From an uncultured Eubacterium sp. (GTDB lineage: Bacteria; Bacillota; Clostridia; Oscillospirales; Acutalibacteraceae), in assembly GCA_934512155.1 (NCBI GenBank), contig CAKSWS010000008.1:1-52825 (forward strand): DNA of 52,825 nt, given 5' to 3'. Below are positions 1 through 7,620 of the stretch, piece after piece. The position numbers were made by a program, and so were the translations under genes. The notes below the pieces were generated by a model. It was not told where the DNA came from. It saw nothing but the letters and a program-made list of their open reading frames with translations, and made no database searches. How positions within the stretch are numbered: the first letter of the stretch is position 1; the number at the start of each line of letters is the position of its first letter.

Positions 1-34
1 AATATAAAATTTTAGTGTCAATATCAAGAAAATA

Positions 35-67
35 TGCAAAAACGCAGAAAAATAATACGTTTTTGCA
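35..67. repeat. Inverted repeat in AT-rich left flank
   Basis: Ten-base arms TGCAAAAACG and CGTTTTTGCA face each other around a 13-base A-rich loop. On the minus strand the second arm is followed by a T-rich run, so it could be a weak terminator for something ending at the left edge. The rest of 1-299 is very AT-rich and I see no gene in it. Confidence 0.4.
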
Positions 68-299
68 GAAAAAACTCACTTTTTTTATTTAAAAACAGTT
101 ATTAACGAATATTTCAAACTGCCAGTTTAATTCAATTTATACATTTTTTATTGCTAAAACGATTCAAATTTATCAGACTTTTTTAATGAAATTTGCTATG
201 ATTTTTAAACAATTATAGAGTAACTCGTCGAACTAAAACTAAAAACGGCTTACAGGCGATTTGTGCGAGTCCGTGAAGAAAAAATCGAAAATATAGTAC

Positions 300-328
300 T
301 TGACTTCTGAAACACATTAGCGTATTGT
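300..328 (+). promoter_or_regulatory. Sigma-A type promoter upstream of integrase remnant
   Basis: TTGACT, a 17-base spacer and TATTGT. It is followed at 338-344 by AAGGAGG, a good ribosome site, but no ATG follows at a useful distance, and the frame of the downstream recombinase remnant is closed by a TAG just before codon 365. This looks like an orphaned expression signal of a decayed mobile-element gene. Confidence 0.45.
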
Positions 329-364
329 GTGCTTGAAAAGGAGGCAGATATAAAATCATAGTCA

Positions 365-475
365 GCGTGTTGCCTTATGGCAGCACAGTCATTCACAGAA
401 AGAGTATATACCCATGTATATATGAAAACAAAAATTGAAGCAGTAAATAGAATACATACAGATATAAAGGACTGA
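365..475 (+). pseudogene. C-terminal remnant of a tyrosine recombinase (integrase)
   Basis: This 36-codon open stretch (bounded upstream by TAG, ending in TGA at 473-475) translates to AAQSFTERVYTHVYMKTK followed by IEAVNRIHTDIKD. That matches the extreme C-terminus of phage/ICE-type tyrosine recombinases, where the catalytic Tyr sits in a 'YTHV' context followed by a helix rich in K/E and ending near 'EAVNRI'. The rest of the catalytic domain (R..HxxR) is absent, so this is a remnant. It lies about 145 bases from the CCA end of tmRNA, a favoured integration site for such enzymes, and points toward it. The family assignment is by motif eye only. Confidence 0.6.
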
Positions 476-496
476 TAAAATATCAGTCCTTTTCTT
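468..496 (+). terminator. Rho-independent terminator of integrase remnant
   Basis: Stem GGACTGATA / TATCAGTCC with an AAA loop followed by TTTTCTT. It overlaps the stop codon of the recombinase remnant and reads in the same direction, which supports this having once been an expressed gene. Confidence 0.7.
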
Positions 497-507
497 CAAA
501 AATATTT

Positions 508-537
508 GTTACCAATGCGTTACCAACGTGTTACCAA
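508..537. repeat. Three GTTACCAA direct repeats, 11-bp period
   Basis: GTTACCAA occurs at 508, 519 and 530, exactly one helical turn apart. It sits between the recombinase remnant and the tmRNA terminator. The placement is what one expects for recombinase or excisionase arm sites next to an attachment site, but that role is inferred. Confidence 0.6.
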
Positions 538-580
538 CCGTATAGTTTCAGGCGGTTTTACATAGTCCTAAAAACGCAGA

Positions 581-614
581 AAAGACCCGCAAAACAAGGT
601 GTTATGCGGGTCTT
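581..614 (-). terminator. Terminator of tmRNA
   Basis: The plus strand reads AAAGACCCGCA ... TGCGGGTCTTT, an 11-bp stem. On the minus strand it follows the tmRNA CCA end by a few bases and is trailed by TTTTC, a standard intrinsic terminator. Confidence 0.85.
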
Positions 615-621
615 TAATATT

Positions 622-970
622 TGGTGGAGATGGCGGTAATCGAAACCGCGTCCAAAATCGTCTTGCCAAGGGTTCTACGAGTGTAGTTTGTTATTAAAGA
701 TTCCCCTCACGGCACGAAAACAAACATTCGAACCACTACGGTAGACTCTGATACCTGACGGAAACCGAGCCGATTTTCCGTTCATGTTCGCCACTACACG
801 ACGCCTTATCCTAAGCCGTGGCAATCAAAGGTAAGACGAAAGCTGCACTTAGGCAGCTAAAGCTACTGATTTATTATTGTCAGTTAATTTTAAAGTGTTA
901 CTTTTAAAGCGGTGCAACTCCGCTACTCGCTGACCAAGTTTAACAACCCTGTCGAAATCCTTTCATCCCC
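622..970 (-). ncRNA. ssrA: tmRNA (transfer-messenger RNA)
   Basis: Reading the minus strand, the RNA begins GGGGAUGAAAGGAUUUCGACAGG and ends ..CAUCUCCACCA. The first seven bases pair with the last acceptor bases (one G-U) and the T-loop sequence GGUUCGAAU is present. By alignment to the Bacillus pattern (..UUAACU before the resume codon), the tag reading frame is 881-849 with GAC as resume codon, giving (A)DNNKSVALAA-stop; the ALAA end is the canonical proteolysis signal. It rescues stalled ribosomes together with SmpB, encoded about 600 bases upstream. The RNA starts only 5 bases after the preceding stop codon, so its promoter must lie inside that gene or it is cut from a longer transcript. 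Confidence 0.95.
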
Positions 971-974
971 ATAT

Positions 975-1565
975 TTATTGTTTTAAAAAATGTTTATATG
1001 TTGTTCTGTAATAAGTTCTTATATATCCTGCACGGGAAAGCACAACAAAATCGCCTGTTTTAGCATTATAATAAGCCACATCCCCGTTAAAGGTGCTTTT
1101 TTGCAATGAATTTTTATTCAACAAAACATTATTTGCACCACGCAAATAATCCTCAATATTATCATAACCCACTTGCTTGCCGTGCTTTAAATAATGGTTT
1201 ACAAAATTTTTTGCATCATAAAAATGATATTTATAATTGCTGTAGCTGAAATCTGCCTTAACTTTTTTAGATGATGTTACAAAAAATACAAAACAAGTAA
1301 TAAGAGTAAACGGAAGAGCAAATAACGCATTTTTATTAAAAAAACATCCTGCGGCAATAACAGCCAATGAAACAAAAAGAAAAACGAAGCCGAAAATTAA
1401 ATTAGCCTTTTTCTTTTCCTTATAAACAATAACATTTCTGCCGCTGTTTTTATCTCTGCAAAATTTGCACCTTTTAGGTAGGTCCAACCCTTTTGTTTGA
1501 TAAAAATTTGCTTCTGCCGGTGAAATTTCAAATTCTTTGCCGCACTGCACGCAAACGTTTTTCAT
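975..1565 (-). CDS. Zinc-ribbon membrane protein of unknown function
   Basis: 196 residues. The N-terminus carries a treble-clef-like zinc ribbon, Cys5-x2-Cys8 and Cys33-x2-Cys36, of the type often annotated 'probable zinc-ribbon domain'. Two hydrophobic segments follow (about 54-72 and 78-98), then a roughly 95-residue polar tail rich in Tyr, Lys and Asn. The function is not known to me. It follows smpB with a 5-base gap and precedes tmRNA by 5 bases, so it is almost certainly co-transcribed with the translation-rescue genes. The close linkage suggests shared expression but does not by itself show a role in trans-translation. Confidence 0.75.
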   Translation of the reverse strand: MKNVCVQCGKEFEISPAEANFYQTKGLDLPKRCKFCRDKNSGRNVIVYKEKKKANLIFGFVFLFVSLAVIAAGCFFNKNALFALPFTLITCFVFFVTSSKKVKADFSYSNYKYHFYDAKNFVNHYLKHGKQVGYDNIEDYLRGANNVLLNKNSLQKSTFNGDVAYYNAKTGDFVVLSRAGYIRTYYRTTYKHFLKQ

Positions 1566-1570
1566 AAAAA

Positions 1571-2029
1571 TTAATAATTGCCTTTCATTGCACGTTCTAT
1601 TGTTCTGTCGGAATCTTTTTTAGCCTGAACTGCACGCTTATCGTAAAGCTTTTTGCCTTTACAAAGCCCGATTTGCAACTTGGCTCTGCCTTTTTTTATA
1701 TACAATTCAAGGGGAATAATACTTAAACCCTGTTGCTGGCTTTGACCAAAAAGTTTCATTATCTCTTTTTTGTGAAGTAATAACTTTTTCTTACGCATTG
1801 GATCACGGTTAAATCTATTACCCATTTCATAAGGTGAAATATGCATACCGATGGCATACATTTCGCCATCGTCCACACTGCAAAATGAATCCTTCAAATT
1901 AACTCTTCCAAGGCGAATTGATTTAATTTCAGTACCAAAAAGTTCAATACCTGCTTCGTATGTTTCAAGAACAAAATAATCGTGATAAGCCTTTTTATTT
2001 TTTGCTATTACCTGAAAATCATTTACCAA
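1571..2029 (-). CDS. smpB: SsrA-binding protein SmpB
   Basis: SmpB binds the tRNA-like domain of tmRNA and delivers it to stalled ribosomes. The protein shows the OB-fold signature (HDYFVLETYEAGIEL, GTEIKSIR, and HISPYEMGNRFNRDP) and the basic C-terminal tail (KDSDRTIERAMK) that enters the empty mRNA channel. About 152 residues, normal for the family. I chose a TTG start at 2029 because AGGGGTGA sits 5 bases before it; the in-frame GTG at 2038 overlaps that ribosome site, so a 155-residue form is the alternative. It follows recR by 12 bases from the chosen start and lies near its RNA partner. Confidence 0.93.
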   Translation of the reverse strand: MVNDFQVIAKNKKAYHDYFVLETYEAGIELFGTEIKSIRLGRVNLKDSFCSVDDGEMYAIGMHISPYEMGNRFNRDPMRKKKLLLHKKEIMKLFGQSQQQGLSIIPLELYIKKGRAKLQIGLCKGKKLYDKRAVQAKKDSDRTIERAMKGNY

Positions 2030-2041
2030 GACTATCACCCC

Positions 2042-2641
2042 TTATATTAAACTTCTGCCCTCTATTGCACGGGAAAGCGTAACTTCATCGGCATATTCCA
2101 AATCTGCACCTACAGGCACTCCGTAAGCAAGACGTGATACGGTAATTCCCATTGGCTTTAAAAGCCTGCTTATATACATTGCCGTTGCCTCTCCCTCAAC
2201 TGTAGGGTTAGTTGCCATAATAACTTCTTCAACTGTACCGTCGCCAAGGCGTGAAACAAGTTCTTTAACACGAATTTGGTCAGGACCTATATTGTCCATT
2301 GGCGAAATTGCGCCATGCAACACATGATAAGTGCCGTTATATTCGTGAGTTCGTTCAATAGCAACAACATCACGAGGGTCTTCCACAACGCATATAACAC
2401 TTTTATCTCTTGTTTCACTTTTACAAATCGGGCAAAGCTCATCTTCTGCTAAATTACAACAAACCTTACATTGTTTAATTTTAGTATGAGCGTCTGTTAT
2501 GGCTTTTGCAAATTTTACCGCATCCTCATCGCTTAAACCTAAAACATAAAAAGCCATTCGCTGTGCTGTTTTATGACCAATGCCCTGCATACGCTCAAAC
2601 TGCTCTATTAAATTTTGAAGCGGTGCCAAGTCATAAGCCAC
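2042..2641 (-). CDS. recR: Recombination mediator RecR
   Basis: 199 residues, the usual length. It contains the helix-hairpin-helix N-terminus ([15 protein letters not shown]), the zinc finger ([16 protein letters not shown]) and a Toprim domain ([16 protein letters not shown] ... [11 protein letters not shown]), followed by a Walker-B-like C-terminal region. RecR acts with RecO (and RecF) to load RecA on gapped DNA. It sits between ybaB and smpB with 23- and 12-base gaps, in the classical dnaX-ybaB-recR order. Confidence 0.95.
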   Translation of the reverse strand: MAYDLAPLQNLIEQFERMQGIGHKTAQRMAFYVLGLSDEDAVKFAKAITDAHTKIKQCKVCCNLAEDELCPICKSETRDKSVICVVEDPRDVVAIERTHEYNGTYHVLHGAISPMDNIGPDQIRVKELVSRLGDGTVEEVIMATNPTVEGEATAMYISRLLKPMGITVSRLAYGVPVGADLEYADEVTLSRAIEGRSLI

Positions 2642-2664
2642 TGTCTACACATCCCTTTTTAAAA

Positions 2665-3009
2665 TTAAAGTCCCGGAATATTAAGTCCGCCTGTAACGGA
2701 TGAAAGTTCCCTTTCGGATTCCTCTGTAATTTGGCGTGTTGCTTCATTAAGAGCGGCAACAAGCATATCTTCAAGCATTTCAACATCTTCAGGGTCCACA
2801 ACTTCCGGATTAATTCCGATTGCCTTAACCTCGTGCTTACCGTTAACAGTTACTTCAACCATTCCGCCGCCTGAAGAAACAACATATTCTTTTTCTTCAA
2901 GTTCTGCTTGTTTTTTTTCAATATTTTCCTGCATTTTTTGAGCTTGTTTCAACATAGCCTGCATATTTTGCGGACCGCCGCCCATACCCTGTGGTAGTCT
3001 TGCTTTCAT
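2665..3009 (-). CDS. ybaB: YbaB/EbfC family nucleoid-associated protein
   Basis: 114 residues with a Met/Gln-rich start, a helical segment (LKQAQKMQENIEKKQAELEEKEY) and the conserved strand 'GGGMVEVTVNGKHEVKAIGINPEVVDPED'. YbaB dimers bind DNA and coat the nucleoid. Its position between dnaX (25-base gap) and recR is conserved in most bacteria and strongly supports the call. Confidence 0.93.
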   Translation of the reverse strand: MKARLPQGMGGGPQNMQAMLKQAQKMQENIEKKQAELEEKEYVVSSGGGMVEVTVNGKHEVKAIGINPEVVDPEDVEMLEDMLVAALNEATRQITEESERELSSVTGGLNIPGL

Positions 3010-3034
3010 AAAGTTTTCTCCTTATTTTTAAAAT

Positions 3035-4798
3035 TTATTCAACTTTCATATCAATATTACCCTGCGCTTTTGAAATTAAATCTTCAAGAGGGTCTTTTTT
3101 TACAGCCGAATCATTTTTCTTTTTTATTAATCCTAATTTATAATGAACGCCTGTAACATCAAATAAAGCCTGCTTAATGGCTTTTGAGTGTGTAGGCACC
3201 TTTATAAACTGATTAAGTGTTGTATTTTTTGAATCTATTAAAAAGAATTCATCTCTTACATAACCTTTTGAACCGTTAAGAACACCGTAAAGTGCAATAT
3301 CCGATTTATAAATGGCATCCATAAAATCTGCCCAATATTGAAATTCCTGTTTTCCGTTGTTTTGCGGCTGAACCGGCGATTTAGGCGGTGCCGTTTCCTC
3401 AACAGGGGATTGAAAATTATTTGTATGATTCTCCGGCGGTTCAATGTCAAACGACGGTCTGTCATCAACAACAGACGGTTTTTCAGCCTTTGGCAAATCA
3501 ACATCAAACGGTGGTTTATCATCATTATCATCCGTTAAATTATTATTAACAACATCATTTTCTTTTTCAACAATATTGACAGTTTTAGGCTGAACATGCT
3601 GTGTTTTTTGAATTGTGGCAGGAGCAGAATTATTAACGGTAACACCGTTTTTAATTGTTCTTTCTAACACAGATATTCTTTCAAGCATTGAATCCGGCGA
3701 CTGTTCTAATTTAGGTTCGCACAACTTAATAAACGTCATTTCCGCTTCAATTCTTGAATTTGCGCCGCCTTTAATTTTAACAAGTGCATCTTGAAACAAA
3801 TCAAGTGCAAATATTACACCGGGCAAAGTATATTTTTCAGCTATTTGTAAAACTGTTTTATACTCATCATCTGTACAAATGATTAATTCTCGGCTTTTAT
3901 TTACTGTTTTTATAATAAGCAAATTTCTGAAATGATTAATCATTTCAACGCAAAGACGCTCCATATCATAACTGTTTTGGTGAAGTTCGGCAATAATATT
4001 CAGTGCTTCACCGCTGTTTTTGGAGCAAACAGCTTCAGATAATTTATATATTGATTCCCTGCCTGCAATACCGGCAACCTTTGAAACAAGGTTTTCATCT
4101 ATTTTTTCATTTCTGCCTGCACATTGGTCTAAAATTGACAAAGCGTCTCTCATTCCGCCGTCTGCAATACGAGAAATCAAAATAGCAGCTTCCTGAGTTA
4201 AATCAAGATTTTCATATCCGGCAACCTGCATTAAACGTTTTGCCATTGTTTCAGGCTGTATTCGCTTAAAATCAAAACGTTGGCAACGTGAAAGAATTGT
4301 TGCCGGAAGCTTGTGTACCTCTGTTGTGGCAAGAATAAATATAACATGTGCAGGCGGCTCCTCAAGAGTTTTTAAAAGAGCATTAAATGCGCCCTGAGAA
4401 AGCATATGAACCTCATCTATAATATATACTCTATACTTACCTCTGCTGGGTGTATAATTTGCCTCTTCACGCAAATCACGAATATTATCAACACCGTTAT
4501 TTGAAGCGGCATCAATTTCAACCACGTCATAAATAGTGCCTGCATCAAGACCTTTACACACTTCACATTCGTTACAAGGCTCGCCATCCTTACTGTTTTC
4601 ACAATTTACGGCTTTAGCGAGAATTTTAGCACACGTTGTTTTACCGGTACCACGAGAACCGGTAAATAAATAAGCGTGGGAAATTCGATTTTCTTTAATT
4701 TCATTAACAAGTGTTGAAGTTACATGCTCTTGACCGTAAACATCGGCAAACACTTTAGGCCTGTATTTTCTATATAATGCCTGATACAACTTTCCCAC
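3035..4798 (-). CDS. dnaX: DNA polymerase III subunit gamma/tau
   Basis: 587 residues. The AAA+ clamp-loader module is at the N-terminus: Walker A GSRGTGKT (47-54), zinc-binding Cys66/75/78/81, DEVH (128-131) and sensor SRC (170-172). Residues beyond about 370 are a low-complexity Pro/Asp/Asn linker (tau-like region), followed by a C-terminal domain (YWADFMDAIYKSDIALYG..). I saw no convincing slippery site for making a short gamma form at the usual place. It is the first protein gene after the SRP RNA and heads the recombination/translation-rescue block. Confidence 0.95.
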   Translation of the reverse strand: MGKLYQALYRKYRPKVFADVYGQEHVTSTLVNEIKENRISHAYLFTGSRGTGKTTCAKILAKAVNCENSKDGEPCNECEVCKGLDAGTIYDVVEIDAASNNGVDNIRDLREEANYTPSRGKYRVYIIDEVHMLSQGAFNALLKTLEEPPAHVIFILATTEVHKLPATILSRCQRFDFKRIQPETMAKRLMQVAGYENLDLTQEAAILISRIADGGMRDALSILDQCAGRNEKIDENLVSKVAGIAGRESIYKLSEAVCSKNSGEALNIIAELHQNSYDMERLCVEMINHFRNLLIIKTVNKSRELIICTDDEYKTVLQIAEKYTLPGVIFALDLFQDALVKIKGGANSRIEAEMTFIKLCEPKLEQSPDSMLERISVLERTIKNGVTVNNSAPATIQKTQHVQPKTVNIVEKENDVVNNNLTDDNDDKPPFDVDLPKAEKPSVVDDRPSFDIEPPENHTNNFQSPVEETAPPKSPVQPQNNGKQEFQYWADFMDAIYKSDIALYGVLNGSKGYVRDEFFLIDSKNTTLNQFIKVPTHSKAIKQALFDVTGVHYKLGLIKKKNDSAVKKDPLEDLISKAQGNIDMKVE

Positions 4799-4814
4799 TC
4801 CTTTACATAAAAAA

Positions 4815-4956
4815 TGCGGTTACATTATTAACGTAACGTACAGACTTGTCTGCGGCGCACAGAATAATCCACTTATTGCTGCTCGGTTCCCCGCCTGACA
4901 AGGTTCGTAGCATCCCGTCGCACAGGGCCCATACGCTACGCTAATAATGCAACCGC
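4815..4956 (-). ncRNA. ffs: Signal recognition particle RNA
   Basis: The minus strand forms a long hairpin: GCGGTTGCATTATTAGCGTA at the 5' side pairs (with G-U) with TACGTTAATAATGTAACCGC at the 3' side. The apex contains the Ffh-binding motif GUCAGG-cgg-GGAA-ccg-AGCAGC with a GGAA tetraloop. The closing GCGGTT/AACCGC stem is followed on the minus strand by ATTTTTTATG, so the stem end doubles as a terminator. At about 140 nucleotides it is longer than the E. coli type. Location directly upstream of dnaX is typical of Firmicutes. Confidence 0.88.
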
Positions 4957-4971
4957 TTAAATTGTAAAGAT

Positions 4972-5000
4972 ATTATACACTATTCTTACTTTGAAATCAA
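4972..5000 (-). promoter_or_regulatory. Promoter of SRP RNA, -35 inside upstream gene
   Basis: On the minus strand TTGATT (5000-4995), 17 bases, TATAAT (4977-4972). The expected start near 4965 is just before the SRP stem. The -35 hexamer lies within the last codons of the flavin-reductase-like gene. Confidence 0.7.
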
Positions 5001-5486
5001 CACTTTTTGTATTTCTCCATAATAAATATAGTGAAAATCATTGTTATACCATTTTTCATTAATAGTATCGTCAATAAAATCCTCCGGATTAAACTTGCTT
5101 TTTGCAACCTTTTTGCAAACAAGAACAAGTTTTGCTTCTTCAAAATAAGGAGCATTTTCGTCAAAACAAGGTGTTAAGCCGGTTTCAGCAACTTTATCAA
5201 CATCTCTGCCGCTTTTTGAGCCGCAAACTTTATGTATATCTTTTTTATCATCAGGATAAAAACTTAAAGTAAAATAATCGTTTTTATTTAAAAACTCTTC
5301 TGTATATCTTTGGGGGCGAATATAAACCGTTGCCATATCTTTACCCCAAAGTTCACCGACTGCACCCCAAGAAACAGTCATCATATTAAACCCATCGCTG
5401 TTTCCTGCGGTTACAAGTCCCCAATCGTCTGCAATAAGCTTTATAACGTTTTCTTTAACATCTCTGAAATTAATTTTTTCAAACAT
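4986..5486 (-). CDS. Flavin reductase-like (FMN-binding split-barrel) protein
   Basis: 166 residues. The sequence fits the flavin-reductase-like FMN-binding split barrel: an N-terminal strand with 'GLVTAGNSDGFNMMTVSWGAVGELWGKD', then 'YIRPQRYTEEFLNKNDYFTLSFY', and 'HYIYYGEIQKVL' closing the barrel. Members bind FMN and act as flavin reductases or small oxidoreductases; the partner is unknown here. Monocistronic: rplL ends downstream of its promoter region, and its own 3' end carries the SRP RNA -35 element. The start has GGTGA seven bases before the ATG. Confidence 0.75.
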   Translation of the reverse strand: MFEKINFRDVKENVIKLIADDWGLVTAGNSDGFNMMTVSWGAVGELWGKDMATVYIRPQRYTEEFLNKNDYFTLSFYPDDKKDIHKVCGSKSGRDVDKVAETGLTPCFDENAPYFEEAKLVLVCKKVAKSKFNPEDFIDDTINEKWYNNDFHYIYYGEIQKVLISK

Positions 5487-5559
5487 AAAATCACCTTAAA
5501 TAATTATAGTAATGGGCAAAATATTGCCGCAAATATATTATATCAAACCTGTCAAGCAT

Positions 5560-5601
5560 TTAGTACAAAAAACAAAAGGAACGACAAATGTCGTTCCTTT
5601 A
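5560..5601 (-). terminator. Terminator after rplL
   Basis: Stem AAAGGAACGACA / TGTCGTTCCTTT with a two-base loop, followed on the minus strand by TTGTTTTTTG. It ends the rplJ-rplL operon. Confidence 0.85.
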
Positions 5602-5618
5602 TAATGCAAAAATTAAAC

Positions 5619-5996
5619 TTACTTAAGTTCAACTGTTGCGCCTGCTTCAGCAAGCTTTGCTTTAAGAGCTTCAGCATCAGCTGTAGGCATTGCTTCTTTA
5701 ACAGTTGCAGGAGCGCCGTCAACGATTTCTTTAGCTTCTTTAAGACCAAGACCTGTTGCTTCACGAACAGCCTTGATAACCTGGATTTTGTTTGCACCAA
5801 CATCTGTAAGTACAACGTCAAATTCTGTTTTTTCTTCAGCTGCTGCTGCGCCGCCTTCTGCCGGTGCTGCTACTGCTACTGCTGCTGCAGCGCTTACGCC
5901 GAATTCTTCTTCTACTGCTGAAACGAGTTCTGAAAGTTCAAGAACTGTAAGAGTTTTAAGTTCTTCAACAATTTTTGTAACATTCTCTGATGCCAT
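5619..5996 (-). CDS. rplL: 50S ribosomal protein L7/L12
   Basis: 125 residues: N-terminal dimerisation helices ([23 protein letters not shown]), an Ala/Glu-rich hinge, and the C-terminal factor-binding domain ([43 protein letters not shown]). It forms the L10-anchored stalk that recruits GTPase factors. The frame stays open five codons upstream, but those codons are the ribosome site GGAGGAAATAAAA itself, so the ATG at 5996 is the start. It follows rplJ by about 50 bases, under L10-leader control. Confidence 0.97.
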   Translation of the reverse strand: MASENVTKIVEELKTLTVLELSELVSAVEEEFGVSAAAAVAVAAPAEGGAAAAEEKTEFDVVLTDVGANKIQVIKAVREATGLGLKEAKEIVDGAPATVKEAMPTADAEALKAKLAEAGATVELK

Positions 5997-6049
5997 TTTT
6001 ATTTCCTCCATAAAGTAAATTTTAAATTAAATAAAGTAAATTACCGGAA

Positions 6050-6613
6050 TTATTCAGCTGCCGGTGCTTCTTCAGCTGCAGGTGCTTCCTCTGCAGGAGC
6101 TTCCTGTGTTGTTGCTTCTTCAGGTTCCTTATCTACGATTGCTTGTACTGCACGAGCAAAAGCAGCAATAGGAGCATTGAATACGCTGCAAACTGTTGCA
6201 AGAAGAACTTCTCTTGAAGGAAGTTTTGCAAGAGCTTGAATTTTAGCGAGTTCGATAACCTCGCCGTCAAGATAACCGCTTTTTACAGTGAAATTATCAT
6301 GACCGTCAGCATATTTCTGAAGAATACGAGCTGATGCAACATAGTCATCTGTGCTTGTTGCGATTGCTGTTGTGCCTTCAAGAACAGGGTCAATACCTTC
6401 AAGGCCTGCTGATTCGGCAGCTCTTTTAAGAAGAGAGTTTTTAACAACTGTGTATTCTACACCTGCTTCACGAAGCTCTTTACGAAGCTTTGTATCATCT
6501 TCTACATTAATACCCTTGTAGTCAACGATAACGCCTGCGATTGAACCTTTAATTCTTTCTGCAAGAGCAGCAACCTGTGCTTGTTTCTTTTCAAGAATTA
6601 CTGTGCTTGGCAT
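6050..6613 (-). CDS. rplJ: 50S ribosomal protein L10
   Basis: 187 residues. The conserved body begins MPSTVILEKKQAQVAALAERIKGSIAGVIVDYKGI and continues through LRKELREAGVEYTVVKNSLLKRA. The C-terminus carries an unusually long Ala/Glu/Pro tail (EEAPAEEAPAAEEAPAAE) beyond the stalk-binding helix. L10 anchors L7/L12 dimers and autoregulates this operon by binding the leader upstream. Ribosome site GGAGGTAAAATA precedes the ATG. Confidence 0.96.
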   Translation of the reverse strand: MPSTVILEKKQAQVAALAERIKGSIAGVIVDYKGINVEDDTKLRKELREAGVEYTVVKNSLLKRAAESAGLEGIDPVLEGTTAIATSTDDYVASARILQKYADGHDNFTVKSGYLDGEVIELAKIQALAKLPSREVLLATVCSVFNAPIAAFARAVQAIVDKEPEEATTQEAPAEEAPAAEEAPAAE

Positions 6614-6670
6614 TATTTTACCTCCATAATTATTTGCCGTTTAAAACGGGCTTTTTATGGCTGTTTTCCA

Positions 6671-6705
6671 AAAATAAAAAGTGCATTCCGAAGACCGGAA
6701 TGCAC
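6671..6705 (-). terminator. Attenuator hairpin in rplJ leader
   Basis: Stem GTGCATTCCG / CGGAATGCAC with loop GTCTT, followed on the minus strand by TTTTTATTTTT. It lies between the L10 aptamer and rplJ, so it is an intrinsic terminator within the leader whose read-through would set rplJL expression. Confidence 0.8.
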
Positions 6706-6754
6706 AACATTTCTTAATAATTACATATAAAATACATAATCTCAAAATGCTCAT

Positions 6755-6805
6755 TCCTCGGCAGGCGGTAAACTTACGCCAAAAAGGCACCTGCTGTCTT
6801 TGGTT
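6755..6805 (-). promoter_or_regulatory. Ribosomal protein L10 leader (autoregulatory aptamer)
   Basis: The minus strand contains AGACAGCAGGTGCC, a G-rich loop, and a matching CCTGCCGAGG, the conserved core of the L10 leader found before rplJ in Firmicutes. L10(L12)4 binds it and represses rplJL. It lies directly downstream of the promoter at 6819-6847 and upstream of the terminator hairpin. Confidence 0.85.
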
Positions 6806-6818
6806 GAACAGCTAATGT

Positions 6819-6847
6819 ATTGTAACACAAGGATTATGCCTTGTCAA
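6819..6847 (-). promoter_or_regulatory. rplJL promoter
   Basis: On the minus strand TTGACA (6847-6842), exactly 17 bases, TACAAT (6824-6819). It separates rplJL from the rplK-rplA unit and drives the L10 leader. Confidence 0.85.
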
Positions 6848-6861
6848 TACTATTAATAAAA

Positions 6862-7572
6862 TTATTCAGCGTCTGCAGCACCTGTGCCAACTTTGCTTGG
6901 GTTAATGCGAACGCCGGGACCCATTGTTGATGCAACTGCACAAGATTTAATATACTGACCTTTTGCAGCAGCCGGTTTAGCCTTAATAACAGCGTCAAGA
7001 AGAGCATTAAAGTTTTCAAGAAGCTTTTCTGTGCCGAATGATGCCTTACCGATTGGGCAGTGAATAATGTTTGATTTATCAAGACGGTATTCAATTTTAC
7101 CTGCTTTTGCTTCTGCTACAGCCTTAGCAACATCCATTGTTACTGTGCCTGCTTTTGGTGAAGGCATAAGACCACGAGGGCCGAGAACCTTACCTAAACG
7201 ACCAACAAATCCCATCATGTCAGGGCTTGCGATGGCAACATCAAAATCCATCCAGCCGCCTTGAATTTTTGTAACAAGGTCTGCATCGCCAACAACGTCT
7301 GCACCTGCTTCTTCAGCAGCTTTTGCAAGATCGCCTTTTGCGAAAACAGCAACTCTTACATCTTTACCTGTGCCGTTTGGAAGAACTACTGCGCCACGAA
7401 CCTGCTGGTCTGCATGACGAGAGTCAACGCCTAAACGTACATGAACTTCGATTGTTTCATCGAATTTTGCCTTTGCTGTTTGAACAGCAAGGTCAAGTGC
7501 TTCTGCACTGCTGTATAAATTTGAACGGTCAACAAGTTTTGCACCGTCTGTATATTTCTTTCCGTGTTTCAT
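6862..7572 (-). CDS. rplA: 50S ribosomal protein L1
   Basis: 236 residues with the L1 signatures [43 protein letters not shown], the central domain [24 protein letters not shown], and the C-terminal [15 protein letters not shown]1 is the mobile protein near the ribosomal E site and a translational repressor of its own operon in many bacteria. It is the second gene of the rplK-rplA pair with a 48-base gap that contains a possible L1 site. Confidence 0.97.
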   Translation of the reverse strand: MKHGKKYTDGAKLVDRSNLYSSAEALDLAVQTAKAKFDETIEVHVRLGVDSRHADQQVRGAVVLPNGTGKDVRVAVFAKGDLAKAAEEAGADVVGDADLVTKIQGGWMDFDVAIASPDMMGFVGRLGKVLGPRGLMPSPKAGTVTMDVAKAVAEAKAGKIEYRLDKSNIIHCPIGKASFGTEKLLENFNALLDAVIKAKPAAAKGQYIKSCAVASTMGPGVRINPSKVGTGAADAE

Positions 7573-7595
7573 TAAAATTACCTCCAGTGGTTAAT

Positions 7596-7618
7596 CGGAT
7601 TTTTCCTCCCACACGGGG
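7596..7618 (-). promoter_or_regulatory. Possible L1-binding motif between rplK and rplA
   Basis: The minus strand reads CCCGTGTGGGAGGAAAAATC, containing the GUGGGAG element shared by L1 sites in rRNA and in L1-repressed mRNAs. A similar element precedes rplK. The role is inferred from motif and position. Confidence 0.35.
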
Positions 7619-7620
7619 AA

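Noticed and set aside
3035..3538. Programmed frameshift in dnaX making a short gamma form
   Set aside because: An A6G run exists only near the extreme C-terminal coding region, not at the end of the clamp-loader domain, so no supported slippery site.
5487..5560. TTGACA upstream of the flavin reductase gene as its promoter
   Set aside because: The nearest TATAAT is only 7 bases away and no hexamer sits at 16-18 bases, so the promoter could not be assigned.
5310..5921. Cys/Phe-rich plus-strand open frame opposite rplL
   Set aside because: It is the reverse complement of the rplL and flavin-reductase genes, has no ribosome site, and its composition is explained by the antisense of an Ala/Glu-rich gene.
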